From: Paenarthrobacter sp. AR 02
GTDB lineage: Bacteria; Actinomycetota; Actinomycetes; Actinomycetales; Micrococcaceae
Length of the DNA: 64,000 nt
Direction of reading: 5' to 3'
Assembly: GCF_021538675.1 (NCBI RefSeq)
Contig: NZ_JAJUKH010000015.1
Coordinates: 33,351-97,350, forward strand
The position numbers were made by a program, and so were the translations under genes. Below are positions 33,447-42,417 of this stretch, piece by piece; within the stretch, counting starts at the first letter, position 1; every line of letters begins with the position of its first letter. Under the pieces are notes generated by a model. It did not search any database and was not told where the DNA came from. It saw only the letters and a list, made by a program, of their open reading frames with translations.

Positions 33447-36422
33447 ATGTCCTCCACTTCCGGGTCTCCATCACCGTCCGACCGTTACCAGGCCGCAGCC
33501 CAGCGGGCGGCCGAGTCGAAAACGTATCTCGGATCCTTTGCCCGTTCGCTTGATTTCGAACTCGACGACTTCCAACGGGACGCGTGTCGCTCCCTTCAGG
33601 AGGGACGGGGAGTCCTGGTGGCCGCCCCGACCGGGGCCGGCAAGACAATCGTTGGCGAGTTTGCCATCTACCTTGCCTTGGAACGCGGCCTTAAGGCTTT
33701 CTACACCACCCCCATTAAGGCGTTGAGCAACCAGAAGTTCTCCGAATTGGCGGCCAAGTACGGTGCGGCCAATGTGGGACTGCTGACCGGTGACACCACC
33801 ATCAACGGCGATGCTCCTGTGGTGGTCATGACCACCGAGGTCCTTCGGAACATGTTGTACGCCGATTCGGAGACGCTCGGTGATTTGGGCTTCGTGGTGA
33901 TGGATGAGGTCCACTACCTGGCGGATCGCTTCCGCGGGGCGGTGTGGGAAGAAGTCATCATCCACTTGCCCAGCGAGGTACAGGTTGCTTCCTTGAGCGC
34001 TACAGTCTCCAACGCCGAGGAATTTGGCGCGTGGCTGGACACCGTCAGGGGCGACACCGACGTCATTGTCTCGGAGCACCGGCCCGTTCCACTCTGGCAG
34101 CACGTCATGGTGGGCCGCGAGATCGTTGATCTATTTGCCGGGGACACTACGTTCGATGAAATAGCTCCAGCCGTGCCGGGCCCACTGGACCCCGAGGTGC
34201 CTGATCTCTCCGAGAACGCCGAGATCCCTGTCGAGCCAAGCGGCCCCCAACGCCGCAAAGTGTCTTCCGCGCGCTCCGCATCGACCAAGGCGAGCCAAAG
34301 CCTCGTTAGCCGGGAATTTGAAGTGAACCCCGACCTCCTGGCCATGGCACGCTCGGAAAGCAGGATGAACTCAGCCGGCCGATACGGGCACGGGGGCCGG
34401 AGCCGGCGCCGCCAGGACCGCTCCAGGGATGAGCGGCAACAGTCCGAGCAACGCAGCCCGGTCCGCAAAGCCAGCCGCCCCCAGGTGATCGAAAGCCTGC
34501 GTCGCCAGGATCTGCTGCCTGCCATCACCTTCATCTTCTCCAGGGCGGGCTGTGACGCCGCGGTTGCCCAGTGCGCGGCATCGGGGTTGTGGCTCACAAC
34601 CGAGCGCGAGCAACAGATCATTGCCCAGCGCGTGGACGAAGCAAGCCACGAAATTCCTGCAGACGACCTCGATGTCCTTGGCTTTTGGAGCTGGCGGGAC
34701 GGCCTGGTCAGGGGCTTCGCCGCCCATCATGCCGGCATGCTCCCTACCTTCAAGGAGGTAGTGGAAAAGCTCTTCGCAGACGGTCTGGTCAAAGCCGTGT
34801 TCGCAACAGAAACACTCGCTTTGGGCGTCAACATGCCGGCGCGCTGCGTGGTCCTGGAAAAGCTCGAGAAGTTTAACGGCGAAGCGCACGTCAACATCAC
34901 CGCGGGGGAGTACACCCAGCTCACGGGTCGCGCTGGTCGACGCGGCATCGACGTCGAGGGCCATGCCGTGGTGCTGTGGCAGCCCGGAACTGATCCCACC
35001 GCCGTCGCAGGCCTTGCTTCGCGGCGCACCTATCCCTTGAACTCCAGCTTCCGCCCCACGTACAACATGAGCATCAACCTGATCGCCCAGTTTGGTCGTG
35101 TGCGGGCGCGTGAAATCCTTGAATCGTCCTTCGCGCAGTTCCAGGCTGACCGATCCGTCGTGGGCCTCGCCCGGCAGGTGCGCGGCCGTGAGGAGTCATT
35201 GGCCGGGTATGCAAAGTCCATGCAATGCCATTTGGGGGACTTTACCGAGTACTCCAAGCTCCGCCGCGACCTCAGCGATGCCGAGAACTTCGCGGCCCGG
35301 GATAACCAGCGTGCCCGCCGCTCCCATGTAACGGACTCGTTGACACGGTTGATCCCTGGGGATGTCATCAGCATCTACAGCGGCAGATTGGCTGGGCACG
35401 CAGTGGTCCTCGAGGTGGATCGGAATGCCCGCGAACCAAGGCCCTCGGTGCTGACATCCGATAACCAGCTCCGGCGCATCGGTGTCCACGACCTGGAGGG
35501 GCCCGTGTCACCGGTTACCCGCATCAGGATCCCCAAATCCTTCAATTCCAAAGTACCCAAGGCCAGGCGGGACCTTGCCGCGGCCATGCGTCATGCCATC
35601 AGTGAGGACGTACCCCAGAGCCGTCGCAACAGCAGGCACGAGGACTTCGGTTTGGGTGCCCGGCTCCCGGACCAGGAAAAAAAGATTGCGGATCTCCGGC
35701 GTGCATTGCGCGCCCACCCCTGCCACGGATGCAGCGAACGTGAGGACCACGCCCGCTGGTCGGAGCGCTGGTGGAAACTACGCAAGGAAACCGATGGATT
35801 GGTTCGCCAGATCCAAGGCCGGACCAACACTATCGCCAAGACGTTCGACCGTGTCTGCGACGTCCTCTCGGCCTATGGTTACCTGGAGACCGACGACGCT
35901 GGTCATGTGACGATCAGCGCTGATGGCCAGCGTCTCCGCCGCATCTACGGAGAAAAGGACCTCCTTATCTCCCAGTCGGTCCGGCAGGGCGCCATCAACG
36001 ACCTTGACGCCGCAGAGCTCGCCTCCCTGGCCAGCACTCTGGTGTACCAGGCCAAGCGCGAGGACCGCGGGCTCAGGCCGAAGATGCCCTCGGTTTCGCT
36101 CGAGTCGGCCGTGGACATCGTCGTGCGTGAGTGGTCACAGCTGGAGGACACGGAAGAACACCACAGGCTCCCGCTGACCGGGGAGCCGGAACTCGGACTG
36201 ATGTGGCCCATGTACAAGTGGGCCAAGGGACGCCACCTCCAGGATGTCCTCAGCGGCACCGACCTAGCTGCCGGCGACTTCGTCCGATGGGCGAAGCAGG
36301 TAGTGGATCTCCTGGATCAACTGGCCAAAATTCCCCAACTGGACCCCCGCCTGTCCAGGATCTGCCGCGAGTCCATCGACCTGGTCCGGCGCGGCGTCGT
36401 GGCCTATTCCACCGTGGCCTGA
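33447..36422 (+). CDS. helY: Ski2-like DExH-box RNA helicase (HelY type)
   Basis: A 991-residue superfamily 2 helicase. Motif I is LVAAPTGAGKTIVGEF, motif II VVMDEVHYLADR (DEVH), motif III SLSATVSNAEEF, motif VI QLTGRAGRRGID, with HHAGMLPTFKEVVEKLF between. A low-complexity basic linker (about residues 260-350, rich in Arg/Ser/Gln) interrupts the two RecA domains. The C-terminal 400 residues correspond to the DSHCT region. Mycobacterial HelY sits next to tatAC too; the family is related to the exosome-cofactor Mtr4/Ski2, pointing to RNA turnover (inference). It is probably leaderless. Confidence 0.9.
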   Translation: MSSTSGSPSPSDRYQAAAQRAAESKTYLGSFARSLDFELDDFQRDACRSLQEGRGVLVAAPTGAGKTIVGEFAIYLALERGLKAFYTTPIKALSNQKFSELAAKYGAANVGLLTGDTTINGDAPVVVMTTEVLRNMLYADSETLGDLGFVVMDEVHYLADRFRGAVWEEVIIHLPSEVQVASLSATVSNAEEFGAWLDTVRGDTDVIVSEHRPVPLWQHVMVGREIVDLFAGDTTFDEIAPAVPGPLDPEVPDLSENAEIPVEPSGPQRRKVSSARSASTKASQSLVSREFEVNPDLLAMARSESRMNSAGRYGHGGRSRRRQDRSRDERQQSEQRSPVRKASRPQVIESLRRQDLLPAITFIFSRAGCDAAVAQCAASGLWLTTEREQQIIAQRVDEASHEIPADDLDVLGFWSWRDGLVRGFAAHHAGMLPTFKEVVEKLFADGLVKAVFATETLALGVNMPARCVVLEKLEKFNGEAHVNITAGEYTQLTGRAGRRGIDVEGHAVVLWQPGTDPTAVAGLASRRTYPLNSSFRPTYNMSINLIAQFGRVRAREILESSFAQFQADRSVVGLARQVRGREESLAGYAKSMQCHLGDFTEYSKLRRDLSDAENFAARDNQRARRSHVTDSLTRLIPGDVISIYSGRLAGHAVVLEVDRNAREPRPSVLTSDNQLRRIGVHDLEGPVSPVTRIRIPKSFNSKVPKARRDLAAAMRHAISEDVPQSRRNSRHEDFGLGARLPDQEKKIADLRRALRAHPCHGCSEREDHARWSERWWKLRKETDGLVRQIQGRTNTIAKTFDRVCDVLSAYGYLETDDAGHVTISADGQRLRRIYGEKDLLISQSVRQGAINDLDAAELASLASTLVYQAKREDRGLRPKMPSVSLESAVDIVVREWSQLEDTEEHHRLPLTGEPELGLMWPMYKWAKGRHLQDVLSGTDLAAGDFVRWAKQVVDLLDQLAKIPQLDPRLSRICRESIDLVRRGVVAYSTVA

Positions 36423-36470
36423 CGCCACCTCCATGAATTACCGTCTTCAACCGCTCAAGGAGCTCAACGC

Positions 36471-38129
36471 ATGAACCAGCCAGGCGTGCCTGCCGGCCAC
36501 GACCACCCAGGGACCGGCAAAAAGGTCACCATGTACCGCAATGGTTCGATCTATACAGCTGCGGATCCGTTTGCAACAGCCATGGTGGTTGACGGCGATA
36601 CCGTTGCCTGGGTGGGCTCTGAGCAGGCTGCAACCTCCATTGCGGATTCATCAATGGACATCATTGACCTTCGCGGAGCCTTGCTGGCACCGGGCTTTGT
36701 CGACTCGCATGTGCACCTGACAGAAACCGGGCTGGCCCTGTCGGGCCTTCAGCTGGGCGCCGTGCGTTCGGCCAGGGAACTGCTCGACGCCGTTGCTTCC
36801 TCGGGTGGTACGGGAACAATCCTGGGCCACGGTTGGGACGAGACGCTGTGGGATGATCCCACGCTTCCTACCCTCGAAGAACTGGATCGCGCATCGGGGG
36901 GCCGCCATGTGTACCTCTCACGCATCGATGTCCACTCAGCCCTGATCTCGCCTTCGCTGGCTGCCGAGGCCAACGTAGCGGGACTGGACGGGTGGTCAGG
37001 AACCGCGCAGGCAGTGCGCGCGGCACACACGGCAGCCCGGCTAGCAGCCCGAAAGTTCCCGGAAGACCAGCGGCGCGCACATCAGCAGCGGGCCTTGATG
37101 GAAGCATCTGCCAACGGGTATGTGGCGTTGGCAGAGATGTCCGCACCCCACATCTGCGGCCCGGAAGACCTTCGCTTGGCGGCATCATGGAATGGGCAGC
37201 CGGGCAGTCCCGAGGTACTTCCGTACTGGGGTGAACTGGCTACCTCCGAAGAGCATGCCCGAAGCGTCCTGGCAGGCCTGGGTACCGATGTGAGGGGACT
37301 CGCCGGGGATCTCAACATGGACGGGTCCATTGGTTCAAGGACGGCCGCGTTGCTGGATGATTACTCTGATGCGCCCGGTCAACACGGCAGCCTGTACCTC
37401 GGGGTGGATGACGCAGCGAAGCACATCGCAGCTACGTCCTTGCTGGGCATCCAGGCAGGCTTCCACGTTATCGGCGACGCCGGACTGGCCGCGGTGCTGG
37501 ACGCGCTGGACGTGGCCGCCGCCGAGGTGGGGGAGCAGCGCATCCGTGCCGCCGGCCACCGCCTGGAACATGTCGAGATGGCTGACCAGGCCGCCATCGA
37601 CAGGCTGGCCAAGTACTCAATCACCGTCAGTGTGCAGCCGGGCTTCGACTCCGCGTGGGGTGCAGCTGGCGGCCTGTACTCGCAGCGCCTCGGCGCGCGA
37701 AGCCAATCCATGAATCCCTTCGCCTCCTTCTACGCCAGTGGAGTCCCCATTGCCTTTGGCAGTGACAGCCCGGTCACTCCGTTGCGCCCCTGGTCCAGCG
37801 TCCGCGCCTGTTTGGAGCACAGCAACCCCGAGCAGCGGATCTCAGCCAGGGCTGCGTTCCTTGGCCACACCCGGGCCGGCTGGCGGGCCACCAAGCATCG
37901 GAACCCCCTGATGGGCCAGCTCGTGCCCGGCGCCCCCGCCAGTTTCGCGGTGTGGGAAGTCGACGAACTCATGGTCCAGGTTGCTGATAGCAGGGTCCAG
38001 TCCTGGAGCACGGACCCCCGCGCGCGGACACCCCTGCTGCCTGCCCTGGACACCGGCACCGATCCGCGTTGCCTCCAGACTGTCCGGGAGGGACAGGAGC
38101 TGTTCGCCCATGAGGCACTCCGGTCCTAG
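36471..38129 (+). CDS. YtcJ-like metal-dependent amidohydrolase
   Basis: A 552-residue amidohydrolase of the exoenzyme-regulatory/YtcJ group. After a beta-sandwich N-terminus (MYRNGSIYTAADPFATAMVV) comes the metal site HxH in PGFVDSHVHLTE, followed by HVIGDAGLAAVLDAL (His), GHRLEHVEM (His) and FGSDSPVTPLRPW (Asp). It would hydrolyse an amide or related bond in an unidentified small molecule. AAGGAGC precedes the ATG by 7 bases. It follows the helicase gene after 48 bases. The substrate cannot be inferred. Confidence 0.87.
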   Translation: MNQPGVPAGHDHPGTGKKVTMYRNGSIYTAADPFATAMVVDGDTVAWVGSEQAATSIADSSMDIIDLRGALLAPGFVDSHVHLTETGLALSGLQLGAVRSARELLDAVASSGGTGTILGHGWDETLWDDPTLPTLEELDRASGGRHVYLSRIDVHSALISPSLAAEANVAGLDGWSGTAQAVRAAHTAARLAARKFPEDQRRAHQQRALMEASANGYVALAEMSAPHICGPEDLRLAASWNGQPGSPEVLPYWGELATSEEHARSVLAGLGTDVRGLAGDLNMDGSIGSRTAALLDDYSDAPGQHGSLYLGVDDAAKHIAATSLLGIQAGFHVIGDAGLAAVLDALDVAAAEVGEQRIRAAGHRLEHVEMADQAAIDRLAKYSITVSVQPGFDSAWGAAGGLYSQRLGARSQSMNPFASFYASGVPIAFGSDSPVTPLRPWSSVRACLEHSNPEQRISARAAFLGHTRAGWRATKHRNPLMGQLVPGAPASFAVWEVDELMVQVADSRVQSWSTDPRARTPLLPALDTGTDPRCLQTVREGQELFAHEALRS

Positions 38130-38530
38130 CCGGCGAATTTTCCGTGGAGAGCGAGTGCTCTGAGCTGGGAATACAGACGGATCCGCAGGTCATTGACTGG
38201 TTGACAGCATGCTGTGAGTCCGTAGCATTGAGGCTCAACGGATGATCAACTTAGAGGCAGCACACGGAGCCTAACGGTCCAGCCGTGGCCGGTTTTCCAT
38301 GTTGGCGGCACATGAGTGGGCAGATCCTCGGTGACCCAGAAAACAGTTTGTCCTGGACTTCGCTTCCCGACACTACTGGCCCTGGGCCTGCGGAGCTGCC
38401 CGCACATGTGTTCGGCGCCACAGCCGCCCGAGGAGGTCCCGGCGTCGTCCTATAATGGAGAGTTGCGCCAGAATGCCAGCCGACTGGCTGGTCCGGCACA
38501 CTGACCGCTCCATCAAGGAAAGGCCTCTTC
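38130..38530. other. Intergenic region with a perfect -10 box near its right end
   Basis: About 400 bases without a supportable gene: short frames in both directions have no known domain or ribosome-binding site. The right end holds a perfect TATAAT (38451-38456) 75 bases before the TTG start of the next gene. No clear terminator for the amidohydrolase gene is visible. Possible contents are decayed coding sequence or a small RNA; I see no specific evidence for either. Confidence 0.5.
38451..38456 (+). promoter_or_regulatory. -10 box (TATAAT) of the polyprenol glycosyltransferase gene
   Basis: A consensus TATAAT with no recognisable -35. Transcription from about 38463 would give a leader of nearly 70 bases before the TTG start at 38531. 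Confidence 0.5.
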
Positions 38531-39274
38531 TTGCGTGTCCTGACGATCATTCCCACCTACAACGAGCTCGAATCGCTCCCCAAGACCCTCGGGCGCCTCC
38601 GCGCAGCAGTTCCCGATTCCGATGTCCTGGTGGTTGACGACAACAGCCCTGATGGCACGGGACAGTTGGCCGACGGCTTCGCCGCGGAGGACAGCAACGT
38701 CCATGTCCTTCATCGGAAGGGCAAGGAAGGCCTGGGGGCCGCCTACATCGCAGGCTTCAAATGGGGTCTCGCCGCTGGGTATGACATCCTGGTCGAAATG
38801 GACGCCGACGGTTCGCACCAGCCGGAGCAACTTCCCCTCCTCCTGGATGCCGTCAAGGACGGAGCAGACCTCGCCATGGGTTCCCGCTGGGTGGAAGGCG
38901 GCAGCGTCGTCAACTGGCCGCTCTACCGTCAGGCCATCTCCCGGATCGGCAGCACGTATGCGCGCATCATGCTGGGCGTCAAGATCAAGGACGTCACCGG
39001 GGGCTACCGCGCATTCCGTCGCAGCACCCTCGAAGCGCTGAAGCTGGACGAGGTCGAGTCGGTCGGTTACGGCTTCCAGGTTGACCTTGCCTGGCGCGTA
39101 GCCAAACTGGGCCTGCGCATCGAAGAGCGCCCCATCACGTTTGTGGAGCGCGAACTCGGTGCCTCGAAGATGAGCGGCAACATCGTTGTCGAGGCCATGA
39201 TCAATGTCACCAGGTGGGGGCTGGCAGCACGCTGGGCCAAACTCACCCGGAAGTCGCAGGCGGTCACCAAGTAA
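38531..39274 (+). CDS. Polyprenol monophosphomannose synthase (Ppm1/DPM1-like GT2)
   Basis: A 247-residue soluble GT2 enzyme. TIIPTYNELESLPKTL and VLVVDDNSPDGTGQLAD start the fold, with DILVEMDADGSHQPEQL carrying the DxD; DVTGGYRAFRR and GYGFQVDLAWR are hallmarks of dolichol-/polyprenol-phosphate mannose synthases. It would transfer mannose from GDP-mannose to polyprenyl phosphate, supplying protein and lipoglycan mannosylation. The start is TTG with AAGGAAAGG about 7 bases upstream. The apolipoprotein N-acyltransferase domain fused in mycobacterial Ppm1 is absent, as in Corynebacterium where it is separate. Confidence 0.88.
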   Translation: MRVLTIIPTYNELESLPKTLGRLRAAVPDSDVLVVDDNSPDGTGQLADGFAAEDSNVHVLHRKGKEGLGAAYIAGFKWGLAAGYDILVEMDADGSHQPEQLPLLLDAVKDGADLAMGSRWVEGGSVVNWPLYRQAISRIGSTYARIMLGVKIKDVTGGYRAFRRSTLEALKLDEVESVGYGFQVDLAWRVAKLGLRIEERPITFVERELGASKMSGNIVVEAMINVTRWGLAARWAKLTRKSQAVTK

Positions 39275-39291
39275 CCGCCACTGCACACCAA

Positions 39292-39336
39292 AAAGGCCGG
39301 CTCCGATTTCCCCTCAGGGAATCGGAGCCGGCCTTT
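39292..39336. terminator. Bidirectional terminator between the Ppm1-like gene and rbpA
   Basis: A 17-base-pair perfect stem (39292-39308 with 39320-39336) bounded by AAA and TTT, with an 11-base loop that can pair further through CCC/GGG. It lies between convergent stop codons. Confidence 0.88.
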
Positions 39337-39351
39337 GGTGTAGCTGGATTG

Positions 39352-39699
39352 CTATGCGGAGCGGCGTTCTCCACGGCGCTCACGCAGAATGTTCAAACGA
39401 TCCTCAAGGATCTGCTCCAGTTCAGGAAGGCTGCGGCGCTCAAGGAGCATGTCCCAGTGCGTACGGACAGCTTTCTCGTTGGCATCCACGGGACGCTCGC
39501 CATCAACCAGGAGTGCTTCCTTGCCGGTCTTGGAAACCCAAACCGGGGGGATCTCGGCTTCTGAGGAGAAGGTCACGAAGACCTGCTCTCCATCTTCGCA
39601 ACGGTACTCGACCCGCTGGCGCGGTGCCGGCTCAACACCGGATTCGGTTTCCATGCTCTGGGCGCCAAGACGCATACCCCGCAGGCTGCGATCGCTCAT
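39352..39699 (-). CDS. rbpA: RNA polymerase-binding protein RbpA
   Basis: A 115-residue actinobacterial transcription factor. The central core has RVEYRCEDGEQVFVTFSSEA and PPVWVSKTGKEALLVDG; the basic linker and C-terminal sigma-interaction helix are RTHWDMLLERRSLPELEQIL and RLNILRERRG. RbpA binds RNA polymerase and group 1/2 sigma factors, stabilising the open complex. GAGGGAGT lies just upstream of the ATG. Two candidate promoters precede it, one housekeeping and one SigR/SigH-like. In Streptomyces rbpA is SigR-controlled. Confidence 0.95.
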   Translation of the reverse strand: MSDRSLRGMRLGAQSMETESGVEPAPRQRVEYRCEDGEQVFVTFSSEAEIPPVWVSKTGKEALLVDGERPVDANEKAVRTHWDMLLERRSLPELEQILEDRLNILRERRGERRSA

Positions 39700-39803
39700 G
39701 ATTACTCCCTCTGTCTGTTCGCGGAGCAGTAACCCCGCGCTAGCCGTAAGCCGTTTTCACGATCCTTACGGACTACTTCTGCACACCTTGCATCACTAAT
39801 TGC

Positions 39804-39829
39804 AACGCCTGGCAAAGCTTTTATGTTCC
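39804..39829 (-). promoter_or_regulatory. SigR/SigH-type (thiol-oxidative stress) promoter of rbpA
   Basis: On the minus strand GGAAC (39829-39825) and GTT (39806-39804) are separated by 18 bases, the latter within CGTTG. This fits the actinobacterial SigR/SigH consensus (GGAAY, 16-19 bases, SGTTS). The predicted start would give a leader of roughly 95-100 bases before rbpA. Confidence 0.6.
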
Positions 39830-39860
39830 ATCCACGCTGAACCAGCCGGACAAATATCCC

Positions 39861-39890
39861 ATTATACGCGGATCGGCGCTCCGTACTCAA
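39861..39890 (-). promoter_or_regulatory. Housekeeping (sigma-A-like) promoter of rbpA
   Basis: On the minus strand TTGAGT (39890-39885) and a perfect TATAAT (39866-39861) are separated by 18 bases. It lies upstream of the SigR-type promoter; transcription from about 39854 would give a leader of about 155 bases. Confidence 0.72.
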
Positions 39891-39900
39891 AAGGGGCTGG

Positions 39901-39943
39901 ACGCGACGAACGGCCAGCCACTGGGGCTGGCCGTTCGTCGCGT
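39901..39943. terminator. Strong hairpin terminator downstream of the SPFH gene
   Basis: A perfect 19-base-pair inverted repeat (39901-39919 with 39925-39943), 5-base loop. It follows the SPFH stop on the minus strand and insulates rbpA's promoters. The trailing T-run is poor. Confidence 0.8.
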
Positions 39944-39956
39944 GTTGGCACTGCGT

Positions 39957-40934
39957 TTACTCGGCGCTCCGGGACGGCGCCACCGGTGCAGTCTCGGCGG
40001 ACTTGGCTTGTTCGTTGCCGCCAAAGAGACCAGCTACAGGAGACTCTCCCGTAGCGCCCCCGAGGGCACCGCCGATTCCCTTGAGTGCCTCGCCGACTTC
40101 GCTGGGAATGATCCACAGCTTGTTGGAGCTGCCCTCGGCAAGCTTGGGAAGCGTCTGCAGGTATTGGTACGCCAACAGCTTTTGGTCCGGGTTCCCCTTG
40201 TGTATCGCGTCGAACACCTTCTGGATGGCCTGGGCTTCACCGTCGGCGCGGAGGATAGCAGCCTTCGCATCACCTTCGGCGGCGAGGATAGCGGCTTGGC
40301 GCTGGCCTTCCGCTGTCAGGATCTGCGACTGCTTGGTGCCCTCGGCGGTCAGGATGGCCGCACGACGGTCACGTTCGGCGCGCATCTGCTTTTCCATCGA
40401 ATCCTGGATCGAGTGGGGCGGATCAATGGCCTTGAGCTCGACCCGGGAAACGCGGATTCCCCAACGGCCTGTTGCCTCGTCCAATACACCACGGAGTTGG
40501 CCGTTGATCTGGTCGCGGGACGTCAGTGCCTCTTCGAGGTTGAGGCCACCCACCACGTTACGCAGCGTGGTAGTAGTCAGCTGCTCCACAGCCTGGATGT
40601 AGTTGGCGATTTCGTAGGTAGCCGCCCTGGGATCGGTGACCTGGAAGTACACCACGGTGTCGATCGAGACCACCAGGTTGTCTTCGGTAATGACCGGCTG
40701 AGGCGGGAACGACACGACCTGCTCGCGCAGGTCCAGCAACGGCAGGAGCCGGTCGACGAACGGGATCAGGATGGTGAGTCCCGGATTGAGCGTGCGCTGG
40801 TACTTACCAAGCCGTTCAACGACGCCGGCGCGCGCCTGCGGGATGATCCTCACCGAGCGGACCAACACTATGATCACAAAAATGACGAGAACAATCAGCA
40901 CAATTGCTGCTGCTGTTCCTCCTAAGCCGTCCAT
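39957..40934 (-). CDS. SPFH/band-7 (stomatin-like) membrane protein
   Basis: A 325-residue stomatin/QmcA-like protein. One N-terminal membrane helix (AAAIVLIVLVIFVIIVLV) precedes the SPFH domain (VRIIPQARAGVVERLGKYQ, FVDRLLPLLDLREQVV, RWGIRVSRVELKAIDPP), then a long coiled coil with Ala/Glu-rich repeats TAEG/AAEG/RADG (about residues 195-250). Family members form ring-like scaffolds in membrane microdomains. The upstream gene on the same strand encodes an NfeD protein, the usual partner. The final 40 residues are disordered and Gly/Ala/Pro-rich. Confidence 0.92.
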   Translation of the reverse strand: MDGLGGTAAAIVLIVLVIFVIIVLVRSVRIIPQARAGVVERLGKYQRTLNPGLTILIPFVDRLLPLLDLREQVVSFPPQPVITEDNLVVSIDTVVYFQVTDPRAATYEIANYIQAVEQLTTTTLRNVVGGLNLEEALTSRDQINGQLRGVLDEATGRWGIRVSRVELKAIDPPHSIQDSMEKQMRAERDRRAAILTAEGTKQSQILTAEGQRQAAILAAEGDAKAAILRADGEAQAIQKVFDAIHKGNPDQKLLAYQYLQTLPKLAEGSSNKLWIIPSEVGEALKGIGGALGGATGESPVAGLFGGNEQAKSAETAPVAPSRSAE

Positions 40935-41024
40935 ACATCTCCTTCGTTCCCCAATTGCGTGGTTTGATGCCGCTGTGCACGGGTGTCCCCGCCGGCCCGG
41001 TAACCGGCTGGCGGGCGTCGCGCG

Positions 41025-41486
41025 CTAGAGCGGGCTGTTTTCGGCAGACGTGGCGACCACTGCCGTCGCGCCGTCGATTCTGGTGACCTGGACTGTCTTT
41101 CCGGCGTCCAGGGTGCCGGCGGCGCTGCGGGCAGTCCAAACGTCGCCGCCTATTTTGACGAGTCCACTGGTGCCCGTAACGGCTTCAATGACCAGGGCAG
41201 GTTGTCCGATCAGGCGGTCGATGTTGGAACGCTGCTCTCCGGGCCCCTTGTGCAGGTGCCTCAGGGCAACGGGTCGCAGGAAGACGATCATCAAGAGGGA
41301 AACCACGCAGAAGACGACGATTTGCAGCCATAGTTCGGCACCGGCGAAGTCGGCCACCAGGCCTGCAAGGGCTCCGCCGCCCAGCATGATGAAGAAGAGG
41401 TCGAGAGTCAGCATCTCCACCACTGCAAACGCGAGGAAGAGGGTGAGCCACAATGCCCACCAATTCTCGCCGAGCCATTCGAACAT
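41025..41486 (-). CDS. NfeD-like membrane protein
   Basis: A 153-residue protein with three to four membrane segments (ALWLTLFLAFAVVEMLTL, FIMLGGGALAGLVADF, IVVFCVVSLLMIVFLRPV) and a C-terminal OB-fold NfeD domain (LIGQPALVIEAVTGTSGLVK, AGKTVQVTRIDGATAVV). This short NfeD1b type pairs with stomatin-like proteins; the SPFH gene lies 90 bases downstream on the same strand. AAGGGGGAA upstream supports the ATG. The molecular role is not settled; association with membrane scaffolds is inferred from family and context. Confidence 0.9.
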   Translation of the reverse strand: MFEWLGENWWALWLTLFLAFAVVEMLTLDLFFIMLGGGALAGLVADFAGAELWLQIVVFCVVSLLMIVFLRPVALRHLHKGPGEQRSNIDRLIGQPALVIEAVTGTSGLVKIGGDVWTARSAAGTLDAGKTVQVTRIDGATAVVATSAENSPL

Positions 41487-41567
41487 CGGTTCCCCCTTGG
41501 TCCCGGACCCCTTCAGGAGGGATCACAGTCGCTGTTCTTCCATCCTAGCCCGGCGCGCCCTCCCACG

Positions 41568-42410
41568 TCAGGACACGGTGAACACGCTGATCCGGAACAT
41601 GGCGGTGGTGGAAACGGAACCGTCGAAGGCGGCCAGTTCAGCCAACCGGACGGGGGTCAGGTGGTGCCCCGCAGGTCCCATGAAAGCAAGGTCCGCCATC
41701 TCCGGCCCGCGCAGTGTCAGCGGGATATCCAGGTCCGTACTGGACGTTGACGTGAAATGCCCACGCAAGGACTCGGCAAGCCGTTCCGCTTTGCCTTCTT
41801 CAATTCCAAGCATGCCCGCGCGCTCGGCGATCCCCTCGAGGTGGCCAGGCCGGGGAGTCACTACCACGAGTGTCCCCCCGGGACGGAGGACACGGGCGAA
41901 CTCCGCCGGATTCCTCGGCGCAAAGACCACCATGACGGCGTCCACGGTGTCATCCGCCAGCGGCAAGGGGCGCCAGATGTCCCAGACGAGGTTGGCCACG
42001 TCCGGATTCAGCCGGGCAGCCCGCCGAAGCGCGAACTTGGAGATGTCCAGGCCTACGGCAGAAGCGCTGGATCCCTGTATGGCCCGATGCAGGTAATGGC
42101 CCGTTCCCGTCCCAGCGTCAAGGACCAGGGACTCCGGTCCGTGGAGCACGGTCCGCACCGACTTCGAAACTGCCTCTGCAAGATCGTCATAGTGTCCCGC
42201 ATCAAGGAAACGCTGCCGTGCTGCAACCATGGCGGCGGAATCGGCTTCGAACACCGTGCCTTTGCCGGTCAGCAGGTTGAAGTATCCCTGCCGTGCCGCA
42301 TCGAAAAGGTGCCCGCAAGGGCAAGAAAGGGTCCTTAGCGGCTTCTCAAGGAGCCGGAACGGCCTCTGGCAAACAGGACAGCGGAGGGCCGCAACGGCAT
42401 CAGGCAACAT
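41568..42410 (-). CDS. RlmA-like 23S rRNA (guanine-N1)-methyltransferase
   Basis: A 280-residue methyltransferase with an N-terminal zinc module (LRCPVCQRPF and LSCPCGHLFDAARQGYFNLL), the arrangement of RlmA I/II. The SAM fold has LVLDAGTGTGHYLH and DAVMVVFAPRNPAEFARVLR. RlmA enzymes methylate G745 or G748 in helix 35; the gram-positive form (TlrB/RlmAII) can give tylosin resistance. Which position is used here is unknown. The ATG at 42410 sits 7 bases after TAGGAT on the minus strand, and the zinc module begins 10 residues in, so longer starts are rejected. Confidence 0.87.
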   Translation of the reverse strand: MLPDAVAALRCPVCQRPFRLLEKPLRTLSCPCGHLFDAARQGYFNLLTGKGTVFEADSAAMVAARQRFLDAGHYDDLAEAVSKSVRTVLHGPESLVLDAGTGTGHYLHRAIQGSSASAVGLDISKFALRRAARLNPDVANLVWDIWRPLPLADDTVDAVMVVFAPRNPAEFARVLRPGGTLVVVTPRPGHLEGIAERAGMLGIEEGKAERLAESLRGHFTSTSSTDLDIPLTLRGPEMADLAFMGPAGHHLTPVRLAELAAFDGSVSTTAMFRISVFTVS

Positions 42411-42417
42411 GGCTCCA

